64,000 nucleotides of DNA from contig JAFWQU010000003.1 in NCBI GenBank assembly GCA_017508975.1, positions 62,001-126,000 of the forward strand, written 5' to 3'. The notes beneath the pieces were generated by a model. That model saw nothing but the letters and a program-made list of their open reading frames with translations, was not told the DNA's origin and made no database searches. The DNA is from Clostridia bacterium. GTDB lineage: Bacteria; Bacillota; Clostridia; Christensenellales; Aristaeellaceae. Below, piece by piece: positions 51,010 to 59,609 of this stretch (position 1 is its first letter; each line of letters starts with the position of its first letter). Position numbers and translations under genes: made by a program.

Positions 51010-51107
51010 GATTTCGCGGCCTGCGGGCCGCGACTAGGTCCGCAGGCGCGGAACCTCTCTTCAGACTCCCCAGCTTGCTGGGGCGATGCCGCGACAGCGG
51101 CAGAGGA
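51010..51107. repeat. chimeric R1 remnant followed by R3
   Basis: 51010-51058 joins the outer half of a reversed R1 (GATTTCGCGGCCTGCGGG...) to the outer half of a forward R1 (CGCAGGCGCGGAACCTC), as expected if the middle of an inverted pair was deleted. R3 follows at 51067-51107 (CCCAGC/GCTGGG and GCCGC/GCGGC). The stretch ends a few bases before the dehydrogenase stop codon. Confidence 0.7.
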
Positions 51108-51115
51108 GCCTTCCC

Positions 51116-52294
51116 TCAGTTCCACCTCACCTGCCAGCGCTCGCTGTAGGTGGCATCGGGGGCGGGGCCGCTGACGGACTCTCGCGCAACGGAGGCGGCC
51201 TGCTTCTCGCGCAGCGCCGCGTCGAAGGCGGCGTCGTCCAGCGGAAGCGGGATCTCGCGGCCGCCCTGCCAGGCGGAGAGATAGGCCGCGTTGGAAAGGC
51301 TCAGCTCCGCGAGCCCCTCCTCGCCGCGCGCGATCAGCGGTTCGCCGTGCAGGATCGCGTTCACAAAGTTCTGCAGGATGCCCGCGTGGGCCGTGCCGGG
51401 AGCCTCCGGGGTGTAGACCTGCTCCCGCATCGGAATCTCCGGCATGCTCTGTTCGGAGCTGAAGCAGACCTCGCGCTCGTCCCGCTCCAGCTCCCACCAG
51501 CGCAGCGTCCCCTGCTCAAGGACGAGCTTGCCGCGGGTGCCGGAGATCTCCAGACGGTTGGTGCCGGGGTACTCGCCGGTGGAGGTCACGAAGAGACCCG
51601 TGGCGCCGTTTGCGAAACGGGTGAGAAGCGTCGCGTCGTCCTCGACCTCAATCCGGTGGAAGCGCGCGCAGTCGCAGCGTGCGGACACCGAGACCGGCAT
51701 GCCGCAGATCCACTGCCACAGGTCGAGATTGTGGGGCGCCTGGTTCATCAGCACGCCGCCGCCCTCGCCGCTCCAGGTCGCGCGCCAGTCGCCGCTGTCG
51801 TAATAGTGCTGCGTACGGTACCAGTTGGTGATCAGCCACACCGAGCGCTTGAGCTCCCCGAGCGCGCCGCTGTGCACCAGTTCCCGGGCGCGCCGGAACA
51901 GCGGCTCCGTGCGCTGGTTGAACATGACGGCGTAGAGGCGGCCGGTCTCCCGGGCGGCCTCCGCCGCGAGCCTCGCCTGGGACACACGGATGTCCACCGG
52001 CTTTTCGCTGAGGACATGCAGCCCCGCGCGCATGGCCGCCGCGGCGATCTCGCCGTGCAGCGGGTGCGGCGTGGCGATCAGGACGGCGTCCGCGCAGCCG
52101 GAGGCGATCAGGGCCCGCCAGTCGTCAAAGCCCTGCGCCTCGGGCAGCGCCTCCCGCGCCCAGGCAAGCCGCTCCGGGCGCACGTCGCACACCGCCGTCA
52201 GCCGCACGTCCCGGATCAGCCCGTCGTGGACGCCGCGGGCGTGCGCGGAGCCCATATGGCCGATGCCGATAACCCCCAAACGAACTTCCTGCAT
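51116..52294 (-). CDS. Gfo/Idh/MocA family oxidoreductase
   Basis: A 392-residue dehydrogenase. Rossmann motif VRLGVIGIGHMGSAH, signature SEKPVDIRVSQARLA with the EKP lysine, and catalytic region GEGGGVLMNQAPHNLDLWQW. It is a close paralogue of 22211-23392: the ITNWYRTQHYYDSGDWRATW stretch is nearly identical. It starts 5 bases after the sugar isomerase-like gene, a common pairing in which the two enzymes work on the same cyclic or keto-sugar. Last gene of the seven-gene minus-strand run. Confidence 0.88.
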   Translation of the reverse strand: MQEVRLGVIGIGHMGSAHARGVHDGLIRDVRLTAVCDVRPERLAWAREALPEAQGFDDWRALIASGCADAVLIATPHPLHGEIAAAAMRAGLHVLSEKPVDIRVSQARLAAEAARETGRLYAVMFNQRTEPLFRRARELVHSGALGELKRSVWLITNWYRTQHYYDSGDWRATWSGEGGGVLMNQAPHNLDLWQWICGMPVSVSARCDCARFHRIEVEDDATLLTRFANGATGLFVTSTGEYPGTNRLEISGTRGKLVLEQGTLRWWELERDEREVCFSSEQSMPEIPMREQVYTPEAPGTAHAGILQNFVNAILHGEPLIARGEEGLAELSLSNAAYLSAWQGGREIPLPLDDAAFDAALREKQAASVARESVSGPAPDATYSERWQVRWN

Positions 52295-52299
52295 CGATA

Positions 52300-53139
52300 T
52301 CACCCCAGAATCGCGCGGAAGGCCGCGCAGGCCGCGTCGAAGGCGGCGTCGGGCGTGGGATAGCTCTGGCTGATGCCGGAGCGCTCGCCGCCGCGCTCGA
52401 GCTGCGCCAGGCCGTCGAAAACCCGCAGATGCGGCTCGACGGTGGCCGCGTCGCCGCCGCGGGCGATCCAGTCCGCCGTGATCTCCTTCACGTGCCCGAT
52501 GCCCTTGCCGGCGGGAACGACCTCGCCGCTGGCCAGGGCGTCCTTGATGTGCAGATAGTCGATCCGGTCCCGCAGGAGCTCCCAGGCCTCCCAGGTGTCC
52601 TGACCGCACTGGACGAAGTTCGCCGGGTCGAAGACCGCGTGCAGCTCCGGCATCGCGCCGAGCAGCTCCGCGCAACGCGCGGCGTTGTCGCCGTAGATGC
52701 CCTTCTCGTTCTCATGGCAGAGCAGGATGCCGCTGCCCTCGGCGGCGCGCAGGAGCTCGCCCATCCGGTCGAGCACCGCCTGCTTCCACGCCGCGGGGTC
52801 GTCATTCTGCGGGATATAGTAGGAGAACATCCGGATGCGCCGGCTGCCCAGCGCCTCCGTCACCTCCAGCGCGTGCCGGAAGCGGTCCAGGTGCGCCGCG
52901 TGGCCGGCGGCGTCGCTGTCGATCGCGATCTTGCCGATGGGCGAACCCAGCGCCCACACGCACAGGCCCTCGTCCGCCAGGATTTTCCGGATCTCCCGGG
53001 CGCGCGCGAGCGGCAGGTCCGTGGCGTTCCCGCCGTCGACATTGCGCATCTCGACGCCCTGGAGGCCGTTGCGCTTCATGGCCGTGATCTGTCCGGCCAG
53101 CGACGGGCTGGCCTCATCCGCGAAAGCGTGGATTCTCAT
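52300..53139 (-). CDS. sugar phosphate isomerase/epimerase-type TIM barrel protein
   Basis: A 279-residue protein of the xylose isomerase-like (AP endonuclease 2) TIM-barrel family. Typical strands are MRIHAFADEASPSLAGQI, GLQGVEMRNVDGGNATDL, RIRMFSYYIP, ILLCHENEKGIYGDN, LHAVFDPANFVQCGQDTWEA and IDYLHIKDAL, the last three carrying the metal-binding Glu, Asp and His positions. Start at 53139 after GAGAGGAGC. It lies 14 bases after the cyclophilin gene and 5 before the dehydrogenase. Substrate unknown, probably a hexose or inositol derivative. Confidence 0.85.
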   Translation of the reverse strand: MRIHAFADEASPSLAGQITAMKRNGLQGVEMRNVDGGNATDLPLARAREIRKILADEGLCVWALGSPIGKIAIDSDAAGHAAHLDRFRHALEVTEALGSRRIRMFSYYIPQNDDPAAWKQAVLDRMGELLRAAEGSGILLCHENEKGIYGDNAARCAELLGAMPELHAVFDPANFVQCGQDTWEAWELLRDRIDYLHIKDALASGEVVPAGKGIGHVKEITADWIARGGDAATVEPHLRVFDGLAQLERGGERSGISQSYPTPDAAFDAACAAFRAILG

Positions 53140-53153
53140 GGATCGTGCTCCTC

Positions 53154-54242
53154 TCATTTCATCGTCAGGCTGTCCAGGATCGCGCGGCTGGCGTCGGCGT
53201 CCTCGCGGGAGGCGTTCTGGGTCAGCAGCACGAAGATGCCGTTGCGCACGCCCACCCAGAGCGTGGCGCGGGTGCCGTCCGGCAGTTCGGACTCGCAGGT
53301 GTAGTACATCCGGTCGCCGCGGGTCTCCTCGCTCAGGTTGGCCTCCTCCTCGCCGATCATCTGCGCGATGCTCGCCGTGCCGAAGCCGCTGGTCTCGACC
53401 TGGTCCCGGGTCAGGCCGTTCTGCATGTAGTACGCGCGGTAATTGGGGGACAGCGTGGCCCACCAGTTCACGGTCTCCAGCCGGATCTGCCCCTCCGCGC
53501 CGTCGGTGAACACGCTCTGGTTGTTGCCCTGGGCGGCGAGGTTCCAGCCCTCGGGCACGGGGAAGGTCACGGGGGTGCCCGCGTCCGTGAAGGTGCCGCC
53601 GCTCTGGCCGTTCAGGCGCTCCTCGGCCGCCGCGATCTCCGCCTCCTCGCGGGTGCTCCGGCGGATGGCGGTGATGACCGGCTTGTTCGCCTGCGCGACG
53701 GTGCCGTTGGTGTCCTCCACCGGGGTCATGCCGCAGATGCGGTCCACCGCCGGCATACCCGCCAGCACCTTGCCGAAGGACGCGTACTGGCCGTCCAGAT
53801 GGCTGCTGTCCGCGTGCATGATGAAGAACTGGCTCGAGGCGCTGTCCATGTCCTGGGCGCGCGCCATGGAGAGCACGCCGCGGGAGTGCTTGAGGTTGTT
53901 CTCCACGCCGTTGGCCGTGAACTCGCCCTTGATGTTCTCGTCGCTGCCGCCGGTGCCGTTGCCCAGCGGGTCGCCGCCCTGGATCATGAAGCCGGAGATG
54001 ATCCGGTGGAAGGTCAGCCCGTTGTAGAACTCCGCGTCGACGAGCTTCAGGAAGTTCTCGACGGTGATCGGCGCGATCTCCGGATAGAGCTCGGCGTAGA
54101 CGTCGCCGTAGCCCTCGATGGAGATGCACACCACCGGGTGTTCGGTCTCGGCCGTCTCGGCGGTTTCGGCGGTCTCCGCGAGGGAAGCGCAAAGGGTCAG
54201 GCACAGGCTCAACGCAAGCAGCGCGCAAAGGGTTTTCTTCAT
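53154..54242 (-). CDS. secreted cyclophilin-type peptidyl-prolyl isomerase with C-terminal extension
   Basis: A 362-residue exported protein. Signal peptide to about residue 22, then a short AET microrepeat (four units). The cyclophilin domain spans about 35-200: FHRIISGFMIQGGDPLGNGT with the catalytic Arg, SSQFFIMHADSSHLDGQYAS and FGKVLAGMPAVDRI. Residues 225-362 are an unrelated domain (VPEGWNLAAQGNNQSVFTDG ... LWVGVRNGIFVLLTQ) resembling lipoprotein-type beta domains. Likely helps fold exported proteins. Start codon overlaps the whiA stop by 4 bases. Confidence 0.9.
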   Translation of the reverse strand: MKKTLCALLALSLCLTLCASLAETAETAETAETEHPVVCISIEGYGDVYAELYPEIAPITVENFLKLVDAEFYNGLTFHRIISGFMIQGGDPLGNGTGGSDENIKGEFTANGVENNLKHSRGVLSMARAQDMDSASSQFFIMHADSSHLDGQYASFGKVLAGMPAVDRICGMTPVEDTNGTVAQANKPVITAIRRSTREEAEIAAAEERLNGQSGGTFTDAGTPVTFPVPEGWNLAAQGNNQSVFTDGAEGQIRLETVNWWATLSPNYRAYYMQNGLTRDQVETSGFGTASIAQMIGEEEANLSEETRGDRMYYTCESELPDGTRATLWVGVRNGIFVLLTQNASREDADASRAILDSLTMK

Positions 54243-55192
54243 GTTGATTCCGTCTCCTGTTCTGTATTTTCGATTTCGAGCTCCGCCGCGGCCTGCATGA
54301 GTCTCCGCATGCGGCTGGCGGCGGCGCTCTTCTGAAGGGGCGGCCGGTGCAGCGCGCCGAGCTGCTCCAGGGAGAGCTCCGGGTGCGCGAGCCGCAGTTC
54401 CGCCATGCCGCGCAGCGCGGGGGTCAGGGCGGAGAGGTTCAGCCGCCGGATGGCGGTCAATTGCGCCTCGGCGGCGGTCAGCTGCCGCTCGCTGTTGTGC
54501 TCGTCGCAGTTCAGCGCCCGGTTGGCCGCGCCGCGCATCTGCCGGGTGATCCGCTGGTTCTCCAGCTGCAGCATGGCGCCGGAGGCCTCCATCAGCGCGA
54601 GTGCGTCGGCGATGGCCTGGCCGTCCTTGAGGTAGACGACCTCCACCCCCCGGCGCTCGCGGTGGCGGGCGGGGATGCCGGCGTGCGCCAGCTGCCGCTC
54701 CACCAGGTCCCGCAGGCCCTCCTCACGGGTGGTGATTTCAAGATGATAGCCCCGGGCGGGGTTCGTGACGGAGCCCGCGCCGAGGAACGCGCCCCGCAGG
54801 TATGCCCGGCGGCAGCACTGCCGCGTCACCTGCGGCCGCGGGGTCATGCGGCGCAGGAAGCCCTCCTGGGGGTCCATCATGCGCAGCGCCACCAGCAGCC
54901 GGCGGGCGTCCTCACCCTCGACGGTCAGCACGCAGGTGCGGCGGCCGCCCAGGCGGCTGTGCTCCACGAAGTGCAGCGAGGGGCTCAGGCCCAGGCTGTC
55001 CTTGAGCATGCGGAAGATCCGCCGGGCCAGCGCGGCCTGCTCCACCTGCCAGGTGAGGCGGAAGCGCCCCGCGCCCAGAAGGTTCAGGCTTCCGGTGGTC
55101 TGAGTCAGGGCGCTGAGCTCCGTCAGCACGCAGCAGGGGCGCTGCAAAGGCAGGCGGATCAGCTCCGCCTTGGTGTCGGACGAGAAGGACAT
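54239..55192 (-). CDS. whiA: WhiA sporulation/cell-division regulator
   Basis: A 317-residue protein of the WhiA (DUF199) family: N-terminal LAGLIDADG-like fold (SFSSDTKAELIRLPLQRPCC, RRAYLRGAFLGAGSVTNPARGYHLEI) and a C-terminal helix-turn-helix (LSALTPALRGMAELRLAHPELSLEQLG). In Bacillota it affects chromosome segregation and division. It starts 4 bases after the C11 peptidase stop and overlaps the cyclophilin start. The usual neighbour yvcK/glmR is absent; see the neighbouring C11 gene. Confidence 0.95.
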   Translation of the reverse strand: MSFSSDTKAELIRLPLQRPCCVLTELSALTQTTGSLNLLGAGRFRLTWQVEQAALARRIFRMLKDSLGLSPSLHFVEHSRLGGRRTCVLTVEGEDARRLLVALRMMDPQEGFLRRMTPRPQVTRQCCRRAYLRGAFLGAGSVTNPARGYHLEITTREEGLRDLVERQLAHAGIPARHRERRGVEVVYLKDGQAIADALALMEASGAMLQLENQRITRQMRGAANRALNCDEHNSERQLTAAEAQLTAIRRLNLSALTPALRGMAELRLAHPELSLEQLGALHRPPLQKSAAASRMRRLMQAAAELEIENTEQETEST

Positions 55193-55196
55193 GGGG

Positions 55197-57692
55197 TCAC
55201 CTCCCGGCCCCCGCGCCGAGCGTATACGCGTTGGTCCACCAGCTCTGCCGGTAGAGGTCGATCAACCGGTAGGTGCACAGGATCTTCTCCGGCTCGGGGA
55301 TGTCCAGCTCCTGGATGCGCAGCCCGTCGGCACAGGAAATCGGATTCCCGTAGCGGTAGCTGTCCCGGTACTCGCCGCTGTAGGTGTAGTAGTCGCAGAC
55401 GACCTGGATCGTGCTCGTGGGCTCGATCGCCTCCACGGCCTTGGCGACGGTGTCGGTCTCGCTCTGGTAGACCCGGCGCGCGCCGACGATCTGATAGCCG
55501 CCGTCCTGCGTCCAGCGGGTCAGGATCTCCGCGCGCTCGCCGTCCAGCAGCACCGGAATGTAGCCCCAGGTTTCCAGCGCCGTGCCGCTCTCGCGGTAGT
55601 AGGGGACGATCAGCCCGTTCAGGGCCACCCAGACGCCGCTCTCGTCGGCGATCAGGCCGCCCGCGGTGTCCGACTGGTAGATGTTGTCCGCGCCCAGGTC
55701 GACATAGCCCTCGCCGTCATCGTAGAAGAGGTTCAGGTCCACGTCCTGCACCAGCGCCCACTGGTCGGCGGAGAGGCGCAGCACGAGCCCGGCGGCCTCC
55801 CGCTCGAAGACCAGCGACGCGCCGTCCAGCGCGTTCTGGCCGATATAGCCGGTCAGCTCCTGCGCGTCCATGCCGCCCGCGCGGTCGGGATTGCTCCGCA
55901 GGAACAGGGACAGAAGGTCGCTGATGGAGTCCATCGAGAAGCTCTCATACCCGCCGCCGCCGAGGCTCTGCACCGGAGTCGCGTGGCCCATGGCCGCCTG
56001 GCCGCCGGCCTCCAGGGAGGCGAAGGCGCGGATGCACTCTCCGTAGCTGTCGTCCATGCCGATGGACTGGTAGTTGGAGATCGCGCGGTTCACGTTCGAG
56101 GTCTTCTGGTAGGGGAAGTAGATGGACAGGCCGTAGGCGCCCGAGAGGGAGCCGCTGCGGTTGTATTTCACCGCGCCGCGCACCGCCTCGGACAGCGCCT
56201 GAGCGCTCTCGCCGCCCACCCGGTTGGCCAGGTCCGCCAGGTCCACCTGGTCGATCTTGGAGGAGGTGGCGAACTCGCGCGCGCCGTGGCGGGCGTTGGA
56301 GATCTGCCGGTAATCGCCCTGCTTGACCATGCCGGTGACCGTCTGGGAGAAGTCCTTCAGCGCGCCGGGCACCGTCGCGGCCAGCTCCGCCAGGTCGACG
56401 ACAGACAGGGTGGTCTTCTGGCCCCGCGCCTGGGTGCTGCAGGCCTGGACAAAGTCGTCGCAGATCATCCGGCCCAGCTCGGTGGTGGGCATGGAGGTGT
56501 TCTTCCCCAGCTCGGTGAGCCAGTGGGTGTAGTACCAGCCCACGCCGGGCTCCGTCTCCTCGGAGGCGATCAGGTAGTCCGCGTAGTCCGAACAGACCAG
56601 CGCGGTCTCCACCGTCGCCATCAGGCAGGCGTCGAAGCCGATGAAGTCAAACTGCACCCGGGCGTTGCTCAGCGCGCGCTTGATCGAGGGCAGCGACATG
56701 GAGCCGGAGGACTTGTATTTCTCGTCATAGCCGTAGCCGGAGACCGAGCCGCCGCCGTGGTCCCAGAGGATCAGCCCGTAGCGGCTGGCCGGATAGTTCT
56801 CCGCGCAGAAGCGGATGAAGTTCGTCAGGTTGTCCGGGTTGGTCATGGCGGAGGCGGGCTCGCTACCCAGCGCCTCGACCTTGCCGTTGCGCAGCCGCCA
56901 GGTCTGGTTCTGCGAGGTGGAGAAGGCGTTGTTCTGCCAGCGGGAGCAGCCGCCCGAGTAGACGATCACCTTCACGTTGTCGCCGTAGGAGGCTTTCAGG
57001 ATTTCCTGCAGGTCGCGGGTCGCCATGCCGCTGCGGCTCTCCAGGTCGGTGCCGCAGAGGTAGAGCATCAGCGTGACCGTGTCCCTGCCGTTGCCCTTCA
57101 GCCGGGTAAACTTTTCCCGGGCGCCCGCGGCGACCTGGGTGGAGACCGCCTGGTTGTCCGTGCTTTCGGAGTAGGCCGTCTGCGCGCTGCCGCCGCCGAT
57201 CAGGTCCCAGACCGTGGCGTTCTGGGCCGTGGCCGCGGGCTTGCGCGTGGCCTTCGCCTTTGGGGTGGCGGTGGGCTTCGCCGTGGGCCTGGGGGTCGCG
57301 GTAACCCGCGGACGGGCGGTGGCCGTGACCTGCGCCTGGGGCGCCGTGGTGACCCAGACCTCGGTGGCCTGCGGCGTTCCGCCGTCGCCGCCGTTGAAGC
57401 CCAGTCGGCCGCCCAGCAGCAGCACCACCGCGATGACAATCAGCAGCATGGGGTTGAAACCGCCGCCGTTCCGGCCGCCGCCCATGCTGCCGCGGTTCAT
57501 CCGGCGGCCGCCGTTGTAGCCGCCGCCGACTCCGCCGCCGCCCGAACTCCCGGTGCCGCCGGAGCTGCCGGAACCGCCGCCGCCCGCCGCGGGACGGCGG
57601 ACCGGACCGGTGCCGAGGCCCCCGCCCTGCCGCTGGCCCATCTGGCCGGTGCCCTGGGATTGACGGGTTCTGCCCTGCGGAATATTGCTCAT
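55197..57692 (-). CDS. membrane-anchored clostripain-family (C11) cysteine peptidase
   Basis: An 831-residue protein. Residues 1-75 are a Gly- and Arg-rich, probably cytoplasmic tail; about 76-95 (FNPMLLIVIAVVLLLGG) is a membrane segment; then a Thr/Pro/Lys-rich stalk and an outer domain. The C11 peptidase is seen in VTLMLYLCGTDLESRSG, LILWDHGGGSVSGYG with His312, and DFIGFDACLMATVET with Cys356, the expected catalytic pair. The C-terminal 350 residues are beta-rich. It lies between rapZ (4-base overlap) and whiA (4-base gap), where yvcK is usual. Substrate unknown. Confidence 0.88.
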   Translation of the reverse strand: MSNIPQGRTRQSQGTGQMGQRQGGGLGTGPVRRPAAGGGGSGSSGGTGSSGGGGVGGGYNGGRRMNRGSMGGGRNGGGFNPMLLIVIAVVLLLGGRLGFNGGDGGTPQATEVWVTTAPQAQVTATARPRVTATPRPTAKPTATPKAKATRKPAATAQNATVWDLIGGGSAQTAYSESTDNQAVSTQVAAGAREKFTRLKGNGRDTVTLMLYLCGTDLESRSGMATRDLQEILKASYGDNVKVIVYSGGCSRWQNNAFSTSQNQTWRLRNGKVEALGSEPASAMTNPDNLTNFIRFCAENYPASRYGLILWDHGGGSVSGYGYDEKYKSSGSMSLPSIKRALSNARVQFDFIGFDACLMATVETALVCSDYADYLIASEETEPGVGWYYTHWLTELGKNTSMPTTELGRMICDDFVQACSTQARGQKTTLSVVDLAELAATVPGALKDFSQTVTGMVKQGDYRQISNARHGAREFATSSKIDQVDLADLANRVGGESAQALSEAVRGAVKYNRSGSLSGAYGLSIYFPYQKTSNVNRAISNYQSIGMDDSYGECIRAFASLEAGGQAAMGHATPVQSLGGGGYESFSMDSISDLLSLFLRSNPDRAGGMDAQELTGYIGQNALDGASLVFEREAAGLVLRLSADQWALVQDVDLNLFYDDGEGYVDLGADNIYQSDTAGGLIADESGVWVALNGLIVPYYRESGTALETWGYIPVLLDGERAEILTRWTQDGGYQIVGARRVYQSETDTVAKAVEAIEPTSTIQVVCDYYTYSGEYRDSYRYGNPISCADGLRIQELDIPEPEKILCTYRLIDLYRQSWWTNAYTLGAGAGR

Positions 57693-58603
57693 GGTGTCTC
57701 CTCCTTCTCCTCACGGACCAGCCAGCGCGCCTGCTCCAGCTCGACGTCCCGGTGATTGCGCTCCACGCGGTATCCCTGTTTCTCCAGCCAGTCCGCCAGC
57801 GCCTCCGCGATGGCCACCGAGCGGTGCGCGCCGCCGGTGCAGCCCACGGCGATCACCAGCCGGCGCTTGCCCTCCTCGCGGTAGTGGGGCAGCAGATAGG
57901 CCAGCATATCCTCCTCTTTCTCCAGAAAGGTCTGGGTCACGGGATGGCCCAGCACGAAGTCCCGCACCGGCGCCTCGAGCCCCGAGTGCCGGCAGAGCTC
58001 CGCGATATAGAACGGGTTCGGCAGGAAGCGGACGTCCAGCACCAGGTCGGCGCCGCGGGGCAGGCCCCGCTTGAAACCGAAGGACTCCACCTCCACCCGC
58101 AGCGGCGGCTCGCGCCCGCCGGTGAGCTCCTGCAGGATCTCCGCCATGCGGCTCTGCAGGCCGCGGGGCCGCAGATTGCTCGTGTCCACGAGGTAGTCCG
58201 CGGCCTCCCGCAAGGGCTGCAGCCGCGCGCGCTCCAGGGCGATCGCCTCGGTCAGCGTGATACCGTCCGCGCACAGCGGGTGCTCGCGCCGTGACTCCTT
58301 GAAGCGGCTGAGCAGCACCTCGTCGCTGGCCTCCAGGAAGAGGATCTGCACGCCGTGGCCGGTATCCTGCGCGTCCCGCAGCGTCTGGCTGACCTGCCAG
58401 GCGTTGAAGGACGCGCCGCTGCGCACGTCCACGGAGAAGGCCGCCGCCTGCGCCGCCATGGCCGTGCTCTCGCAGCTCTCCATCAGCCCCGGGATCATGC
58501 CCGCGGGCAGGTTGTCCACACAGAAGGCGCCCAGGTCCTCCAGCGACCGCAGCGCCAGGGTTTTTCCGGCACCGCTCATGCCGGTCAGCAGCAGGTATTT
58601 CAT
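57689..58603 (-). CDS. rapZ: RNase adapter protein RapZ (YvcJ family)
   Basis: A 304-residue nucleotide-binding protein. P-loop GMSGAGKTLALRSLEDLGAF at about residues 8-27, CVDNLPAGMIPGL, and the C-terminal FGFKRGLPRGADLVLDVRFL and GCTGGAHRSVAIAEALADWL blocks are family signatures. In E. coli RapZ adapts RNase E to GlmZ; in Bacillus the role of YvcJ is GTP-linked and less clear. Start at 58603 overlaps the murB stop by 4 bases; it overlaps the C11 gene by 4 bases. The open frame upstream is a shadow of murB. Confidence 0.95.
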   Translation of the reverse strand: MKYLLLTGMSGAGKTLALRSLEDLGAFCVDNLPAGMIPGLMESCESTAMAAQAAAFSVDVRSGASFNAWQVSQTLRDAQDTGHGVQILFLEASDEVLLSRFKESRREHPLCADGITLTEAIALERARLQPLREAADYLVDTSNLRPRGLQSRMAEILQELTGGREPPLRVEVESFGFKRGLPRGADLVLDVRFLPNPFYIAELCRHSGLEAPVRDFVLGHPVTQTFLEKEEDMLAYLLPHYREEGKRRLVIAVGCTGGAHRSVAIAEALADWLEKQGYRVERNHRDVELEQARWLVREEKEETP

Positions 58604-59469
58604 GCGCGCACCGCCTCTCCCAGAATCCGGACCTCCGGCGTCAGCGCGACGCCGGTCTCCTGCAGCACCCGGCGCGCCACCTCGTTCATCAGGGCCTCGA
58701 AGTCCGCCGCGGTGCCGCCGAGGTTGACCAGGAAGCCCGCGTGCTTCTCGCTGACCTGCGCGCCGCCGATCCGCAGCCCCTTCAGGCCGCAGCGGTCGAT
58801 GAGCTCCGCCGCGAAGCCGCCCGCGGGGCGCTTGAAGGTCGAGCCCGCGCTGGGCAGGTTCAGCGGCTGCTTCTCCGCGCGCCGCCGGTTGAACTCGCGC
58901 ATCTCGGCGCGGATCGCCTCCGGGTCTCCGGGCGTCAGCCGCATCTCCACGCGAGTCAGCAGGACCTCCTCGTGCTGCAGCCGGCTCTCCCGATAGCCGA
59001 AGCCCAGCTCCTCCGCGGTATACCGGAAGGGCGTGCCGTCCGGGCGCAGGCCCTCGACGGAGACCACCGTCTGGCACAGCTCGCCGCCGTAGGCCCCGGC
59101 GTTCATCACGGTGCCGCCGCCCACGCTGCCGGGAATGCCCGCCGCGAAGCTCAGCCCCGCGAGCCCGCGGTCCGCGGCCAGCCGCGACACCTCCGTCAGC
59201 GCGGCGCCCGCCCCGGCGGTCAGGGTTTCGCCGGCAACTGTCAGACCGCCCAGGCTGCCCGCGATGCGGATCACCAGCCCGCGGATGCCGCCGTCGCGCA
59301 CCAGCAGGTTCGAGCCCCGGCCGATCACCGTGACCGGCAGGCCCCGTTCCCGCGCCCAGGTCAGCGCCTCCCGCAGCTCCGCCTCACTCCCCGGTTCCGC
59401 CAAAAAATCGGCTGGCCCGCCCAGCCGTAGCGTGGTACAGGCGCTCAGGGGGACGTTTTCTCGGATCAC
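58600..59469 (-). CDS. murB: UDP-N-acetylmuramate dehydrogenase (MurB)
   Basis: A 289-residue flavoprotein for the second step of UDP-MurNAc synthesis. FAD-binding blocks are TTLRLGGPADFLAEP, VTVIGRGSNLLVRDGG and GIPGSVGGGTVMNAGAYG; the C-terminal PSAGSTFKRPAGG and GAQVSEKHAGFLVN hold the catalytic Ser and Glu. The start is the GTG at 59469, 8 bases after AAGGAGG. The ATG at 59511 lies only about 10 bases from the promoter -10 box and has a poor ribosome binding site. First gene of the seven-gene run. Confidence 0.95.
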   Translation of the reverse strand: MIRENVPLSACTTLRLGGPADFLAEPGSEAELREALTWARERGLPVTVIGRGSNLLVRDGGIRGLVIRIAGSLGGLTVAGETLTAGAGAALTEVSRLAADRGLAGLSFAAGIPGSVGGGTVMNAGAYGGELCQTVVSVEGLRPDGTPFRYTAEELGFGYRESRLQHEEVLLTRVEMRLTPGDPEAIRAEMREFNRRRAEKQPLNLPSAGSTFKRPAGGFAAELIDRCGLKGLRIGGAQVSEKHAGFLVNLGGTAADFEALMNEVARRVLQETGVALTPEVRILGEAVRA

Positions 59470-59499
59470 CCCGGCCCACCTCCTTATTTCGCTGGCGAC

Positions 59500-59528
59500 A
59501 TTGTACCCCATTTTTCCCCCGCGCGCAA
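59500..59528 (-). promoter_or_regulatory. promoter of murB and the following gene run
   Basis: On the minus strand TTGCGC (59528-59523), 17 bases, TACAAT (59505-59500). It supports the GTG start of murB. Confidence 0.65.
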
Positions 59529-59536
59529 CCGCCGTG

Positions 59537-59564
59537 TTGACAACTTTTCCCGAATTGATATAAT
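59537..59564 (+). promoter_or_regulatory. promoter of xylB
   Basis: TTGACA (59537-59542), 16 bases, TATAAT (59559-59564), back to back with the murB promoter. Confidence 0.85.
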
Positions 59565-59609
59565 GAAGGAAGCGTGTATCCATTCAAAACGACAGGGAGG
59601 AAGATTGCC

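Noticed and set aside
55170-57755. 861-codon plus-strand frame antisense to the C11 peptidase gene
   Set aside because: The minus strand encodes a peptidase with catalytic motifs and correct neighbours; the plus-strand peptide is Val/Gly/His-rich noise.
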